64,000 nt of DNA, taken from assembly GCA_037043455.1 (NCBI GenBank), contig JAWPHD010006801.1:1-64000 (forward strand), read 5' to 3'. Made by a program: the position numbers and the translations under genes. The notes below the pieces were generated by a model. It worked only from the letters and a program-made list of their open reading frames with translations. It searched no databases and was not told where the DNA came from. Shown here piece by piece: positions 46,759 to 58,199 of the stretch. Origin of the DNA: Cyrtodaria siliqua (Eukaryota > Mollusca > Bivalvia > Adapedonta > Hiatellidae). Positions within the stretch are counted from its first letter, which is position 1, and each line of letters begins with the position of its first letter.

Positions 46759-47195
46759 ATGACTATATACATAGCTACGTACATTAGAATAACAAGGCGG
46801 GGGGGATTCATCAATTTAATTTACAAAACTATATTAAATATATGACATATTCACCGTTGTTATACACTTTATATTCAAACACAAACATTTCTTAGTGTTT
46901 TATTTAAAAAAAATAAGGCATCAACCCCAATAAATATGGGAAAAATACTTTACATTCTAGTTTTGAACAAATAATAGTAGAAACTAGTTAATAGTAGGTA
47001 AAGTATGAAATAACACCCAAAATAGTATGTTTTTGTATATTTAAAGGGACACACGGCAATCTTGATTTTTTTAACACTTAGGCGTGCCGTTTAACAGGCG
47101 CACGGAAATCTTTACTTTGAATATAGTGGTAATAATATCACTGACGGTGATGAATACTCCGCCTTGTTATTCTACGTATCTATGTATATAGTCAT
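46759..47195. mobile_element. 437-bp TIR element (MITE)
   Basis: Inverted ends of about 40-48 bp: ATGACTATATACATAGCTAC at the left, and the inverse of GTATCTATGTATATAGTCAT at the right, continuing through GAATAACAAGGCGG and ATTCATCA. The interior is AT-rich and non-coding. No target duplication was identified. Confidence 0.7.
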
Positions 47196-47361
47196 CAAAT
47201 TGTTGTAGCGCATTTTGTTTAACTTTGAAATAACGAAAATAACACATACCGCTTTAGAACATGACATTGTTATAACCTGGCTTTGGCAGCGTCGCGTCTT
47301 GTTGCATATAACATATTTTAGTACTAGCATTTCTCAAACAGTTTTGAATGGGTTTTCAGTT

Positions 47362-47402
47362 GATCTCTCTCTCTCACGCTCTCTCTCTCTCTCGCTCTCT
47401 CA
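47362..47402. repeat. (CT)n microsatellite
   Basis: Imperfect CT dinucleotide run with a few CG interruptions. Confidence 0.9.
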
Positions 47403-47439
47403 AGTAAACCAGTGTAGTATTACTTAAAATCTGAATGGT

Positions 47440-47890
47440 GTTTTACGTCATCTTAACAAATAATGTTTAATGTAGAACACAGTCAACTAAAACCCCGCAA
47501 TAAAACAAACAACAATTAAAAATTGAATAAAAATCAACGCATGCAACATCACAACTTACACTATCTGCTTGACAATAGGAATACAGACTCTCAATTGTCA
47601 ATGGTAGAAAGGCCGCTGGAAGTTTAAATCAGTTTCTATGGTGCACCAAACCTCACGCCTACTCGAAGGCGGATCAAGAGGTGGTTAGGGCTGGAAGGGT
47701 ACACGGTGCGAATTCCCCTCGAAAATATGAAAATTTTAGTTGAGATGACTGAACTTCTTTTTTTTAAAGATGCGATAACTGAAAACGTGCTTGTGTGTAT
47801 GTTTTAGTTATAAGTTGTCTTTTAAAAGTGTCCCCACCCCTAATATCATATCCTGTTTCCGCACCAGCTTACTTATTGTCATCCCAATAA
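47440..47890 (-). mobile_element. PLE 3' tail, inverted and interrupted
   Basis: On the minus strand: GGGATGACAATAAG (47890-47870), then an inserted roughly 185-bp stretch. It continues with GTGAGGTTTGGTGCACCATA, GGCCTTTCTACCATTGAC and TTTTAGTTGACTGTGTTC. These are the ordered blocks of the PLE tail, more diverged than the plus-strand copies. Confidence 0.55.
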
Positions 47891-48849
47891 AACTGACCCT
47901 ACATCATATGCGTGTGATATTATGTTATATTCTAAGTTTAAATAGTTAAGCAAAACAATACTTTTCCGATACACCACTGGAAAATTAATCCTTCAGCTAT
48001 GTGTTTACCTCTAAAACACAAGTATAATCACTATAATTATATTTGATTTTCATTCTAAAGCGTTTTTTCTACCACTTCCTGTATTATACAAGATTTACAC
48101 AGGTATATACAGACTGAAATTTGACGAAAGATGATATTTTGAACAAACAATTACCCAAGCGTTTCAAGTTCAGTAAACTCCTTAGGTTTCTTTCAATTAA
48201 ATGTTAACACTACATGTATGAGATGTAAGGTAATATAAGCTGGCATATTAAAATGACTTTTCATTCAAACCAACATATTTAACGCACATCGGTAATGCAC
48301 CTATCTAATTTATATATATATACGAACGATACACAAAATTCATTTAGCAATTTCGGCTTATTATAATAAATAAAGCAAGGTACATACGCAAAGAAACCAA
48401 ACACTGACAAAACAAAAATATAGACTGAACTGCGAAGTAGGCAATGGGAACAAAAAGTGGAAATAGCATAATGACGCAATGAAGATATGCAAGCGCGCAC
48501 CCATCACAGGGCGTACTATCACGAGCATTCTACTTACAATAACCAGTATACTGCGTCTGCATAACCAGCTGGGAGATGCACACGCAGACCCTATAATAAC
48601 ATTATACAAAATGTGATGAGATGTTAATCCCAGAAAGGATGAAGAATAGTAGACAAACAAGGAAGTGCACACTGACGGTTTAAATCGTATAGACAGCATG
48701 CGTAGTATTATTTAATAAAATGTTGTAGTCTCTTATGCTGTATCTGCTGTTTAAAATGTACATACTATCGGATGATAGCTTATTTATGTGCATGTAAAAT
48801 GCTGTTTTAAAAGAAACATCTACGTGGATAAAATTATAATATTTTAATA
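47891..48849. other. Intergenic, no feature seen
   Basis: Frames at 48279-48699 (minus) have no family features. AT-rich with a short AT run near 48311. Confidence 0.4.
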
Positions 48850-49290
48850 GGTTTCTTGTCGTGCCCTCAGTGGTTTATTTTCTTGTTCCTCTGGCTTCTG
48901 CCAAGTTATCGAGTACATTCATTGTGGCTTTCTAGGCTTTTTTTTGGTATTTATATATACACGAGCATCTAGGTGTTTTACTTATATTGCCTTTTAACGC
49001 TGCCTTGTTGGTTAGAGAATATTTCATGGTGGGGATTTCTTTATTTACATTGTCCCGTTTAATTGGGATGACAATAGGGTAAGTGTGAGGTTTGGTGCAC
49101 CCTAGAATCTGGTTTAAACCCCCAGTGGCCTAGCCACTGACCGTTCCAAGGCGGAAGCCCTATTGTCTACCCTTTTGTGTTTGTGTCGCTTGCATTTTTT
49201 ATTACTTTTTTGTGTTTTGTGGTTGAATGTCGTCATTGAATGCTACTTTCCCTGTCCGATTTTTATATCTTTCTCTTATTTGATATTTCA
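48850..49290 (+). mobile_element. PLE 3' tail, most complete copy
   Basis: Runs from CTCTGGCTTCTGCCAAGT through CATTGTGGCTTTCTAGGC, TTACTTATATTGCC, GGGATGACAATAGGGTAAGT, GGTTTGGTGCACCCTAGAA, CACTGACCGTTCCAAGGCGG and TGTGGTTGAATGTC. It joins the two tail halves seen separately at 44.2 and 42.1 kb and so defines their order. Confidence 0.7.
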
Positions 49291-49340
49291 CTTTTCGAGA
49301 TAAGCGTATGCCTTAAATGACTACACAAAAGAAGGCACAC

Positions 49341-49411
49341 ATAAAGTCGTTCAAGAGTGGAATGGTTACCGTTAATCAAACGGTAACCATTCCACTCTTG
49401 AACGACTTTAT
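49341..49411. repeat. Perfect 33-bp inverted repeat with a 5-nt loop
   Basis: The arms 49341-49373 and 49379-49411 are exact inverses (from ATAAAGTCGTTCAAGAGTGG onward), with loop AATCA. There is no coding context. Its perfection suggests a recent origin. Confidence 0.9.
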
Positions 49412-49900
49412 ACTGAATTCAACACTTGCAACAGTTTGGAACTTTGGCACAGCGTCTGACATACCATGCAATTAAGCTTAAATCACGCATGCGTGATATT
49501 CAGAGTTTAATACTTTTATTTCTGTAAAACAACTTAGCATTCAAAACAAACACTTAAATGTAGATTTAAAAGAATTAATGATGCCATAATCATTTAACTA
49601 TAATACATGTATAGAACACGTGATCACAAGCGGTTAAAAAGCAGATTAAACAATTAACTCACCTAACGATTTAGAACTATGTCGAATTTGTTTCTGGATT
49701 TCGACATAATCGAAAATAGTAAAAGGCAGTATTAAATTGGTTTTTAATTTGCGGGGTTATATGTTTGTCCCACGATACTTTTAGGACATGTAGGAGAGAT
49801 TTACAGTTGCGTGTTCTTGATTGCTGTAAATAATATTACGTTTTAGACTACATATGTGTGTTAAAAATCGTAATATGTCATGCGGTAATTATTGTAAGTG

Positions 49901-49988
49901 TATATCTAGGGCTCAGCGCAAGACTATCGTATCCCCTTCGTTATTAATATTTACGGTTACGATAGTCTTGGGTTGACCCTTCGATATA
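49901..49988. ncRNA. Imperfect hairpin of pre-miRNA-like size
   Basis: The left arm TATATCTAGGGCTCAGCGCA and onward (to 49931) pairs with 49957-49988, with a few mismatches, over about 30 bp. The AAGACTATCGTA core is perfectly inverted, and the loop is about 25 nt. It has the size of an animal miRNA precursor, but a short inverted-repeat element would look the same. Confidence 0.3.
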
Positions 49989-50470
49989 TGCAATAGAGAT
50001 AAATCTGAACGTGGTTTTATTTTACCTAATCAAACACGGCTTAAACGTCATTCAATATTAATTAATTAAATTCAATCTATTAAATGTGTGCAGTCAAACT
50101 TCACGAGAGCTCCAAATAGAGATGCACAGATAATTATAACAAAAATTATCAGCCCCTAAAATACGTTTCGCCGCCTTTGAGGTAAGTGCGACAAGTGTAC
50201 ATAACATAAATTGTAATAGTCACATTTTAATTTTTAAGTCGCAGAGGATTGTTTTAAGCTTTAGTTAAAAAAAAAATGTTTTAATTGTATGCGACCCTTT
50301 CATTGCTTTATTTGTCATACAAGATACATTTACGATTTACAGCCTCGTACACTAACATTCACGTGTTTGTGCAAGTTAAAAATAACGTTATCTTTGGTGG
50401 CTGATTTCTGTCATTTGTCGTTTTTTCGTTATTTCGAAATTATTGCAGTAAACACTTTTGGGTCGTGAGG

Positions 50471-50508
50471 TGTGTGTGTGTGTGTGTGTGTGTGTTTGTG
50501 TGTGTGTG
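50471..50508. repeat. (GT)n microsatellite
   Basis: About 18 GT units with one TTT interruption. Confidence 0.92.
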
Positions 50509-50569
50509 GAGCTCACCATGTCAAACATTTATGTTGTATATGTTTCCAAGTTTTCTTTTCTCTTTACGA

Positions 50570-50612
50570 CGGCTGACGTGGCTCAGTGAATAGCGCGTTG
50601 GACTTGTAACTT
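50570..50612 (+). ncRNA. Truncated tRNA-like (SINE head) sequence
   Basis: GGCTCAGTGAATAGCGCG resembles a tRNA D-arm with box A (TGGCTCAGTGA). It ends after the anticodon-arm region, with no box B. Confidence 0.35.
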
Positions 50613-51039
50613 TAATAGACATGTACGATATAATTAAAAAATACTGTACAGCTCATTTTCTTGGCTGTTTGTTAAGTGTTAAGCATAATTTCTCGTGATT
50701 TCTTTTCATTAAATAACTTCCTTTAAATTAAGGTTTATAGTCCCTCCACCAATTAAACCAAAAGGATATCCTAATGGTATAGGCACAATACAGTCCAGTA
50801 ATACCGAAGAAGTGTATCATAATGTGCACTACTATAATTATTTGCTGCATTTTGCTTTTTCTCTGTAATGTTTGGTTAATTCTTTTTAATGCAAATTGTC
50901 TGTGTCGACTTGTTGCTGTGCATCAATTTTTCTAGTACTGAATTACTAAAGTAAAGCCGAGTACCAGACAATAACAACTAGATTGTTAATGTATTCCCCA
51001 TGTCTGAATGTGGCAGATGAACTAAAATTAACGACGATC

Positions 51040-51150
51040 TAGGTTACCTCCACTTTACGAACATTTCGATCTATAGGTACAGGGCCTTCCTTTATAGCCG
51101 GTAGGCGGGTAATACGCTCTCCTACTGTGGTAAGCTGATCGGCTAGAAAA
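51040..51150 (+). repeat. Dispersed repeat pair, copy 1
   Basis: Shares CGAACATTTCG, GGTACAGGGC.TTCCTTT and CTCCTACTGTGGTAAGCTGA with 51855-51960 in the same orientation. Confidence 0.6.
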
Positions 51151-51721
51151 CTTGCTTCAACATTTTGACTAATAGGTTGTTATTTTTAAATCCAGTATTC
51201 CGTTTAATGTGATTCTTTGATTTATTAACAATTTATAAATGATTCGTTTCACATCGAAAGTATGCGGAATGTTAAAGAATAATTATTGTAATCGGATAGC
51301 CACTGTCAACTCTAGAACAAAAATCCACGATGACGGTGCCCGTCGTAAAACCTGTATACATCAATTTATTATCTAAGATAGGGAGAATTGACTGTTTGCC
51401 ACCAGTGTCAATAACTCATAATAGTAGTTAATATGGGTGTTATATTATTTTGTAACAGTAATACACACCCATTATGTCCACAAGGACAGGATTTAAAAAA
51501 TTTGTTGTACCTGGTTTATATGCTATTCTGATGGGTGGGGTTACTGGAAATTGCTTTAAAAATTCACGCATTTGAGATCAAATTCATTGCAGATATTTTT
51601 CTCAGTTTGTATTCCGTTTGCATTTTTTCTATTTGTACTTAAAGGTTTTATGACACCCTTTAAGATGTATATTGTGATATAATGTTTTATTTCAATAAAA
51701 AAACAAACAAAAATAAAACCA

Positions 51722-51802
51722 ATTAATAAAAAATAAATAAATAAATCAATCAATAAATAAATCAATCAATAAATAAATAAATAAATAAATAAATAAATAT
51801 TA
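51722..51802. repeat. (AAAT)n / (AATC)n simple repeat
   Basis: AAAT tetramers interrupted by two ATCAATCAAT inserts. Confidence 0.92.
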
Positions 51803-51854
51803 ATTTTTAAAAGAAATATTTGTAAAAAATATATCTAGCTTCAATATGCAGTAT

Positions 51855-51960
51855 TCCCCTTCACGAACATTTCGGTCTTTAGGTGCAGGGCTTTCCTTTT
51901 TAGTCGGGTGATTGTGCCCTCCTACTGTGGTAAGATGACCGGCTACTTTGAGCTGCCCTC
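51855..51960 (+). repeat. Dispersed repeat pair, copy 2
   Basis: Diverged copy of 51040-51150, about 0.8 kb downstream. Confidence 0.6.
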
Positions 51961-53891
51961 ATTACAACAAAGAAAAGACTAGCTAAACATGAAGAATAAG
52001 TGACACAATTTTGGTGCGGCTCACACAATACCATACAATACCATGCATAGTTATTGCCCTTGATCTTACTAAAAAATGTGTTGGGAGGGGGGTATTTATC
52101 ACCTTCAGTGATATATCTAGTTATAGGAATAATATAAAGCAATTACATGGTATAGTATTAACAGTTGATAACATTGCAAAAATAATATATTTACAGATAT
52201 TGTTAAAGACGACAAAAACCGAAAAATCAATCAAAAATATATTTATATGAAAGCAGGTTCCATTTCAATATGATACAGGATACATGCTTATTTCAATGTT
52301 TGATAACCATTTCACGAGTGCCATGTGTCTTTTTAAAACTTTGTATGCAGAGCTACAGATAATCAGCTTAAATACTCATTTAAAACTGTCAAAATACCCA
52401 GTTAAAACCAAATCATGGGTACCAATAAAGTAATCGAAATTGTCAAATAATATAACAACCAAAGTCACCTTGTATAAATCTTATTATAAAGATTATTTAA
52501 TGAGTTACATTTTGTGTCATGCTATACAATATTATTGGAATCCCACCCCAAAACAATGTCACACAATTTTATCGTTTTATTTATCATGAACTATGCATTT
52601 AAATATATACCAATGGGGAAATTCCGAACTGATCAAAAAGCTTATATATAGCTCTGTTGTATGTTCTTGTATCTTGCACAATATGTGTTATATTGAATTA
52701 TCTCCTTGAATTTAGTTCATCAATAAAGCGACTAGACATTGAAAGTCGAGCATCTGCACCAACAAGTATTTCTTGCAGTTTACAATACATTTCACATTTG
52801 ATAATATTGTCATAATAAAAATGTTGGCAGGCTTCTTCACATAATAGCGTAATTGTGTTTCAAATAAAAAATATAACAAAACAAAAACAACGCATTCTGC
52901 TTCTGGTACGCCCCTTCAACATGCCTTAATCGTCTAAGGATCTAGATAGTAAATCCTCTTCGACCAACCTACGCCTCTCAGTACTTTTAGTACTTTGATT
53001 TGTTTTTAGTATACAAAATAAACGTCCATTACATTCTTTGCTCAGGTAGTTGTGTAGATGATTTAATAAACATACATATAACGCTCAAATTCTACAGTAC
53101 GTTATTACCTTATACATCCAAACATGTTATTTGCTGAATTTAAATAGAAAAAAACACAATTTACATACCTGCTAAATATTCTTACACAACACTGAATACA
53201 TGAACTCCTTTAGCAATGTTTATTTCACTTTTTGTCCGTATATCTTACTAAAATAAATCACGGTTATGTTATGTTAAATATTGTACAATTTTAAACTTCC
53301 TGAATTAATAACTGTGGTAAATATATTTCAGACTGACGTTAGTATTACGGTGTTTCAAAATGATGTATGTACAGATAGCGTATAATATATGAATAATACA
53401 CTGTAGCACTGTACACACTTTGAATACACCTTTACCTTTTTCTAATAATAGAATGAAATATGAGATTATCGGGTAAAAAGATAGGCCATTATATTTGGTA
53501 CGACTATATGGGTACCTAAGCTTATGAATGATAAAAATATCCGCATTCTTCAAAGTAACAAATGAATTAATTTTACAGATATTATAAAGCAGAGGGATAA
53601 ATCAAATTGTGGCTTATTTTCATATTTACATTTGTCTACGATAATTTAAGTTAATTTAATTGATCGAAACGGTCTTATAATTGGGTGATCCAGCATTAAC
53701 CTAAACATGAACAAGACTAGTACCGACTTGGTGAATATGTACTATTTGAAAAAATGTAAAATCCATGCATATAATGCCCCATTTCTACATCGAAAACAAG
53801 TACCGCGGCATAATTTTTTTATTTCATTATCTTGAAGTACACGGTTTCTTTTGATAATAAAGAGATTTTATTAACGAAAATGTGGACTCTT
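51961..53891. other. Intergenic AT-rich sequence, no feature seen
   Basis: No gene, RNA or repeat family recognised on either strand. Confidence 0.4.
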
Positions 53892-53989
53892 TAACAAATA
53901 ATTTATGCTGCTTAGGTCCATATGCAAATAGATGAACTATGAAGTCCATAAACTTGCATATGGGTCGACGCACCATACATTATTTGTTA
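53892..53989. repeat. Imperfect 98-bp foldback
   Basis: TAACAAATAAT at the left and ATTATTTGTTA at the right, plus inner CCATATGCAA and TTGCATATGG, form arms of about 37 nt around a loop of about 25 nt. Confidence 0.65.
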
Positions 53990-54159
53990 TATTATACCGA
54001 ATCTGACCAACAAATGAAAACCATACTTTGAATGTTTAATTTTAATTTGACGTCGTTTTTTTCACACGTCCGGAATTATAGCTCTCGTACCGGGGCCGGT
54101 CACTATCGCAGAATAGTGACCGCATGAAGTCACATTGCGAAAATAAGGAAATGTGCAGA

Positions 54160-55530
54160 TGAGGTATAATATTACACTATATGGACTTACTTGCCTATTA
54201 GATAATAGTTTCGCGAGGCATGGACACTACCGTTTATAGAGAGTTGTTAGTATCCCTATGGGTATGATCTGTCACCTCTTTGTTTTGATATAAAAGAGAT
54301 TTCATGTTGAGTCTTTCATCAGCAATTCATTCAGGGAGATGAAAATAAAGCCTTAGACATTACCGTGCGGTATTTGGATGACATATTAAACATTGACAGC
54401 TTTTTCGTTTCTACTATGGTTAATACTGTCTATCCTAAAGAAATGCAACTCAGCATACTTAAGCTAATATTTCTAATAATGTCGCTTCTTTTCTTGAATT
54501 ACATCTCTCTATTGAATATAGAGAAATACATATAGCAAAATCTATGACGAGAGAAGATTTCAATTTTGATATTTATAATAATCTCCACTTAGACGTGGAT
54601 GTTCCCCGAGCAGCTTCTTACGGGATCTTTGTTTCTCAACAGGTTCCTTGTTCTAGTAGAGCTTGGACGTGGATGTTCCCCGATCAGCTTCTTATGGGAT
54701 CTTTGTTTCTCAACTAATTCATTTTTCTAGACGACTTTGACGTGGATGTTCCCCGAGCAGCTTCTTATGCGATCTTTGTTTCTCAGCTAGTTCCTTTTCT
54801 AGAGCTTGTAGTCGAGTTGAGGACTTCACTATCCGTAACGTTCGAAATAACAAAAAAAAGAAGAAAAAAAGAAAGAAATCCAAACCGCTTCTTTAAACCT
54901 CTAAAACATGTTTTAAAAGTTTAATATCGAATCCTGATATTTTTTTCAAAATATGAAATTAATTTAATAAATCTTCTGTTACAAGGACTATTTCAACTTG
55001 ACGTCAATGATGAGGTAATTTCCATATTCGTAAGATCCTTGGTCATGATCACTTTCATACAACATTTATTACAATTGTTCAACAGTTTATCAAAAGAAGT
55101 TACGACCCTTTTGCGACACACTGCATGTGGTTGACCCATTTACAGTTCGCAAAATGAATTCCTCTGATTGTGCGATGACCGGACATATTGTGGGCCGTAT
55201 ACGTCTAAATCATGAAAGGACGGTAACTTTTGATGTTTGTCTTCAATCGTGTATTATCGTACCTTTACTTGTGTATTACTACTGATTGTTAGAGAATATA
55301 TCCTGGCAGTGGTATATTTATTTACATTGTAACGATTTAATGGGTTGACAATATGATAAAAGCGAGGTTTTGTGCATACTAGAACCTGGTTTAAACTACC
55401 AGCAGTTTGTTTAGCCACTGACAGGTTCAATGTGATAGTCCTATTGCCAATCATTTTATGTTTGTGATGTCATATTTTGATTTTATAGACAGTGGGCCTT
55501 GGATGCTACATTTCCTGTTCGACTTTTATA
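54160..55530 (+). pseudogene. PLE copy, heavily degraded, with 3' tail
   Basis: DNA-level match to the PLE at 42.9-44.4 kb. ATCCCTATGGGTA (GIPMG) lies near 54250, CGGTATTTGGATGACATATTAA (RYLDDIL) near 54380 and GACGTGGATGTTCCCCGAGC (DVDVPR) near 54592. CTTCTGTTACAAGGACTATT (LLLQGL) is near 54970 and GTTGACCCATTTACAGTTCG (VDPFTV) near 55130. Then come a SECIS-like end and the 3' tail blocks to about 55530. Stops and frameshifts are frequent. It keeps the central region that the 43-kb copy lost, and a segment of it is triplicated (54592-54812). Confidence 0.75.
54592..54812 (+). repeat. Threefold tandem duplication (73-74 bp) inside PLE coding sequence
   Basis: GACGTGGATGTTCCCCGA recurs at 54592, 54666 and 54739, each followed by GCAGCTTCTTA..GGATCTTTGTTTCTCA-type sequence. 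Confidence 0.85.
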
Positions 55531-55591
55531 GTGGATAAAAGTTTGATTCAATTAATGTAACTTGATTTCATTTTTGTGATTATATGTCTTT

Positions 55592-56237
55592 TACTACCGT
55601 TCATGAACAGTCTCAATTAAACCGAGACTACAATATGTTTTGTATTTATTGTGTTCGATGATTTCCAAGTTTCTCTTTTCATACGTTTAATATACCACAG
55701 TAGCGTTGCCTGTGTAGTGTGGCGGCGGTAAAACGTCTCTTCGTGCCTTCAATCTGAATTATTATTCATTTATATCTTTGGAGATCGCTTAGCCCGAATT
55801 TACAGATATCGGTGGTACATTCTCAAATACTTTTGGTTTCTTACTTGAATTTCGAATAGGTGGTTAAACTACTCCTGCTTTTAAAGGTTCTGAGTACTGT
55901 TTAATCACCCTCAGGATATGTTGCCTGCTTTTTAATTTATTTAGTATTTTGACTGTTACCTGTGATACGCAGGCTTCATTACCTTTCTCCGAGCTATATT
56001 CCATCTTGTTTATTTCTCCTGTTGTTTTCTCGTTTAGCGCGACGCGTTTTGCTAGAAACTGGGTCCATTACGCCGCTGGCCATTGAATGATGTGAAAATA
56101 CCTCATTGAAGGTTCCATGTTCACCGACATATGCATACCATCTTCGGGATGGCTCAAATTTATGTACTATTGGCATTGTAAATAATGAATTTTGCTCAAC
56201 GCGGGGCTAGAAGGCGTGAACGGTGGCAAGGACTTTT
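55592..56237 (+). repeat. Roughly 646-bp tandem repeat, unit 1
   Basis: Starts ACTACCGTTCATGAACAGTC, with an inverted motif (GTCTCAATTAAACCGAGAC), and passes through GGAGATCGCTTAGCCCG, GATACGCAGGCTTCAT and CATCTTCGGGATGGCTC to GGGGCTAGAAGGCGTGAACG. The next unit then starts at 56238. Confidence 0.8.
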
Positions 56238-56835
56238 CACTACCGTTCAGGAACAGTCTCAATCAAACCGAGACTGCAATAATGTTTGTATTTATAGTGT
56301 TCGACGATTTCCAAACTGCTCTTTTCATACTGTTTTTATATATCACGGTAGCTTTGCCTGTGCAGTGTGGCGGCGGCAAAAACTCTCCCCGTACTTTGTA
56401 ATCAGAACTATTATTCATTCCGATCTTTGGAAATCGCTGAGCCCGATATTTACATATATCGGTGGCACATTCTGAAATGCATTTGGTTTCTTAATTGAAT
56501 TTCGAATAGGTGGTTCCACTACTCCAGCCTTTAAAGGTTCTGAGTATTGTTTAATCACCCTTAAGATAATTGTGTTGCCTGCTTTTTAATTTATTTAGTA
56601 TTTTGACTGTTATCTGTGATACGCAGGCTTCATAACCTCTGCTCCCAGCTAAATAACATTTTGTTTATTTCACCCATTGTTTTCTCGTTTAGGGCAAAGC
56701 GTTTTGTTAGAAACTATGACCATACGCCGCTGGTCATGGAATGGTGTGTAAATACCGCATCGAAGGTTCCATGTTCACCGTCATATTCATATCATCTCCG
56801 GGATGGCTCAAATTTGGCATTTTTAATATTGAGTT
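56238..56835 (+). repeat. Roughly 646-bp tandem repeat, unit 2 (partial)
   Basis: Second unit in direct orientation, ending near GGGATGGCTCAAATT, short of the GGGGCTAG block. Confidence 0.8.
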
Positions 56836-57429
56836 TAGATTTTCAAAGACTTTAAACGTCAGAAAACATGCCAAACAACGATTACGTTATTTTAAAGCAA
56901 CGTTACATTCAAACAATAATGTTAAATTGTTGAAAACAGGATGAAACTGCAGATTTCTTTCGTTTGGTGTTGAGAGATGTGCATACAATGTAAGTTGTGA
57001 GAATTTGTTTGTATTATTTTCGATCTCTCGAAACTGTGCGTATTAAATGCATAATAATATATCAGATAAGAAATAAACTATTTCCCACTGGTTTATATTG
57101 TGCGATATCATGATATCAAAACCTGGTGTTTGGTACTTGAATTACATCAAAACCGCAGATCTACTGCCTTTGGTATAGTTGATCTTCAAGTCCCATCCAC
57201 CAGTTATTGATCTGGGACAAAGTGTATGCTCACATTTTGTAATGAAAGACTCGCACAGAAACTAGTTTGAGACAAATAATGTGTTAGAGGAATGATAAAA
57301 CGGAGTTAGAAAGAACAGAAGCTATTAATAATATATATATATTGCATCTTATTGTTAAAAATAGAAAATTATTTTTAAAAGAGGTTGTATCTGATTAAAG
57401 TGCATTGTATAGTATTTCCTTGTCGTACA
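56836..57429. other. Intergenic, no feature seen
   Basis: AT-rich; no repeat or gene recognised. Confidence 0.4.
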
Positions 57430-57860
57430 TGTACCTTTAACGGTTTGTACTCTTGTTGATCTGGCTTTTGCCAAGTCATTGTGTACTTGCTGTGTGGTTT
57501 TCAATGACTTGTGTAGATTCATACATATATGGCCATCGTTTTGCTGTACTTATATTGCATATTAAGTCTGCCGAGTTTGATAGAGGATATAGCTGGGAGT
57601 TCTTTATTTACACTGTCCCGTTTTACAGGGATGACAATGACTTGGCAGAAGTCAGAGCAACAAGAGAATAAACTTGGTAAAATGTTTATCAAAAGAGGTT
57701 ATGACAATCATTTTGCAACGCACTGTATGCTTGGTAGTTGACCCATTTACACCCGACGCTTTCCTCTTTGATTGTGCGATGGACGGACATATCTTGGATT
57801 CTTTGATGACGTCAACCTAAATCCGGGGAGGTAACGTTTGAAGTTTGTCTCCAGTCCTGT
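57430..57860 (+). pseudogene. Rearranged PLE 3' end: tail, inverted tail piece, then coding C-terminus with SECIS-like element
   Basis: 57440-57628 is the PLE tail in plus orientation (GCCAAGTCATTGTGTAC ... GGGATGACAATGA). 57630-57670 is the start of the same tail inverted (ACTTGGCAGAAGTCAGAGCA). From about 57685 the PLE C-terminal coding follows (ATCAAAAGAGGTTATGAC, GTTGACCCATTTACA). It then reaches the stop region and the SECIS-like element. The order cannot come from a single retrotransposition. Confidence 0.65.
57803..57845 (+). promoter_or_regulatory. SECIS-like hairpin at a PLE 3' end, best-preserved copy
   Basis: ATGA (57806-57809), an imperfect stem (CGT..ACC against GGT.ACG), a loop beginning TAAATCC and a 3' TTTGA (57837-57841) match the ATGA / AA / GA layout of SECIS elements. 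Confidence 0.45.
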
Positions 57861-58199
57861 CGTGTCGTACCTTGATTTATTTACTTGTTGCTATTGCTTC
57901 TTCCTTATCCACGAGTACTTGCTTTGTATCGCATTGGAACAGTAAGTGGCAAACAAGGCCGCTTACTTCTGTACCTTTCATACCATCTCTATTAAGAATT
58001 CTAGTGCACAATATAATTTCGTTTAAACCCCATCGACAGATTTGCCAATGACTATTATGTTTGTGGTGTCGCGTACTTTGTTTATATTTTTATTGTAATA
58101 GTTTGTTTGGCAGGCGTGTGTTCTGGTAATCTACATTTCTTATTCGACTAGTATACGACTGTTTAGGGTAAGAGTGTAGTTTGGTGTAGTACTACCCTA

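Noticed and set aside
49482..49497. 16-bp perfect palindrome ATCACGCATGCGTGAT as an operator or element end
   Set aside because: No partner copy, gene or element boundary is linked to it; palindromes of this size are expected occasionally.
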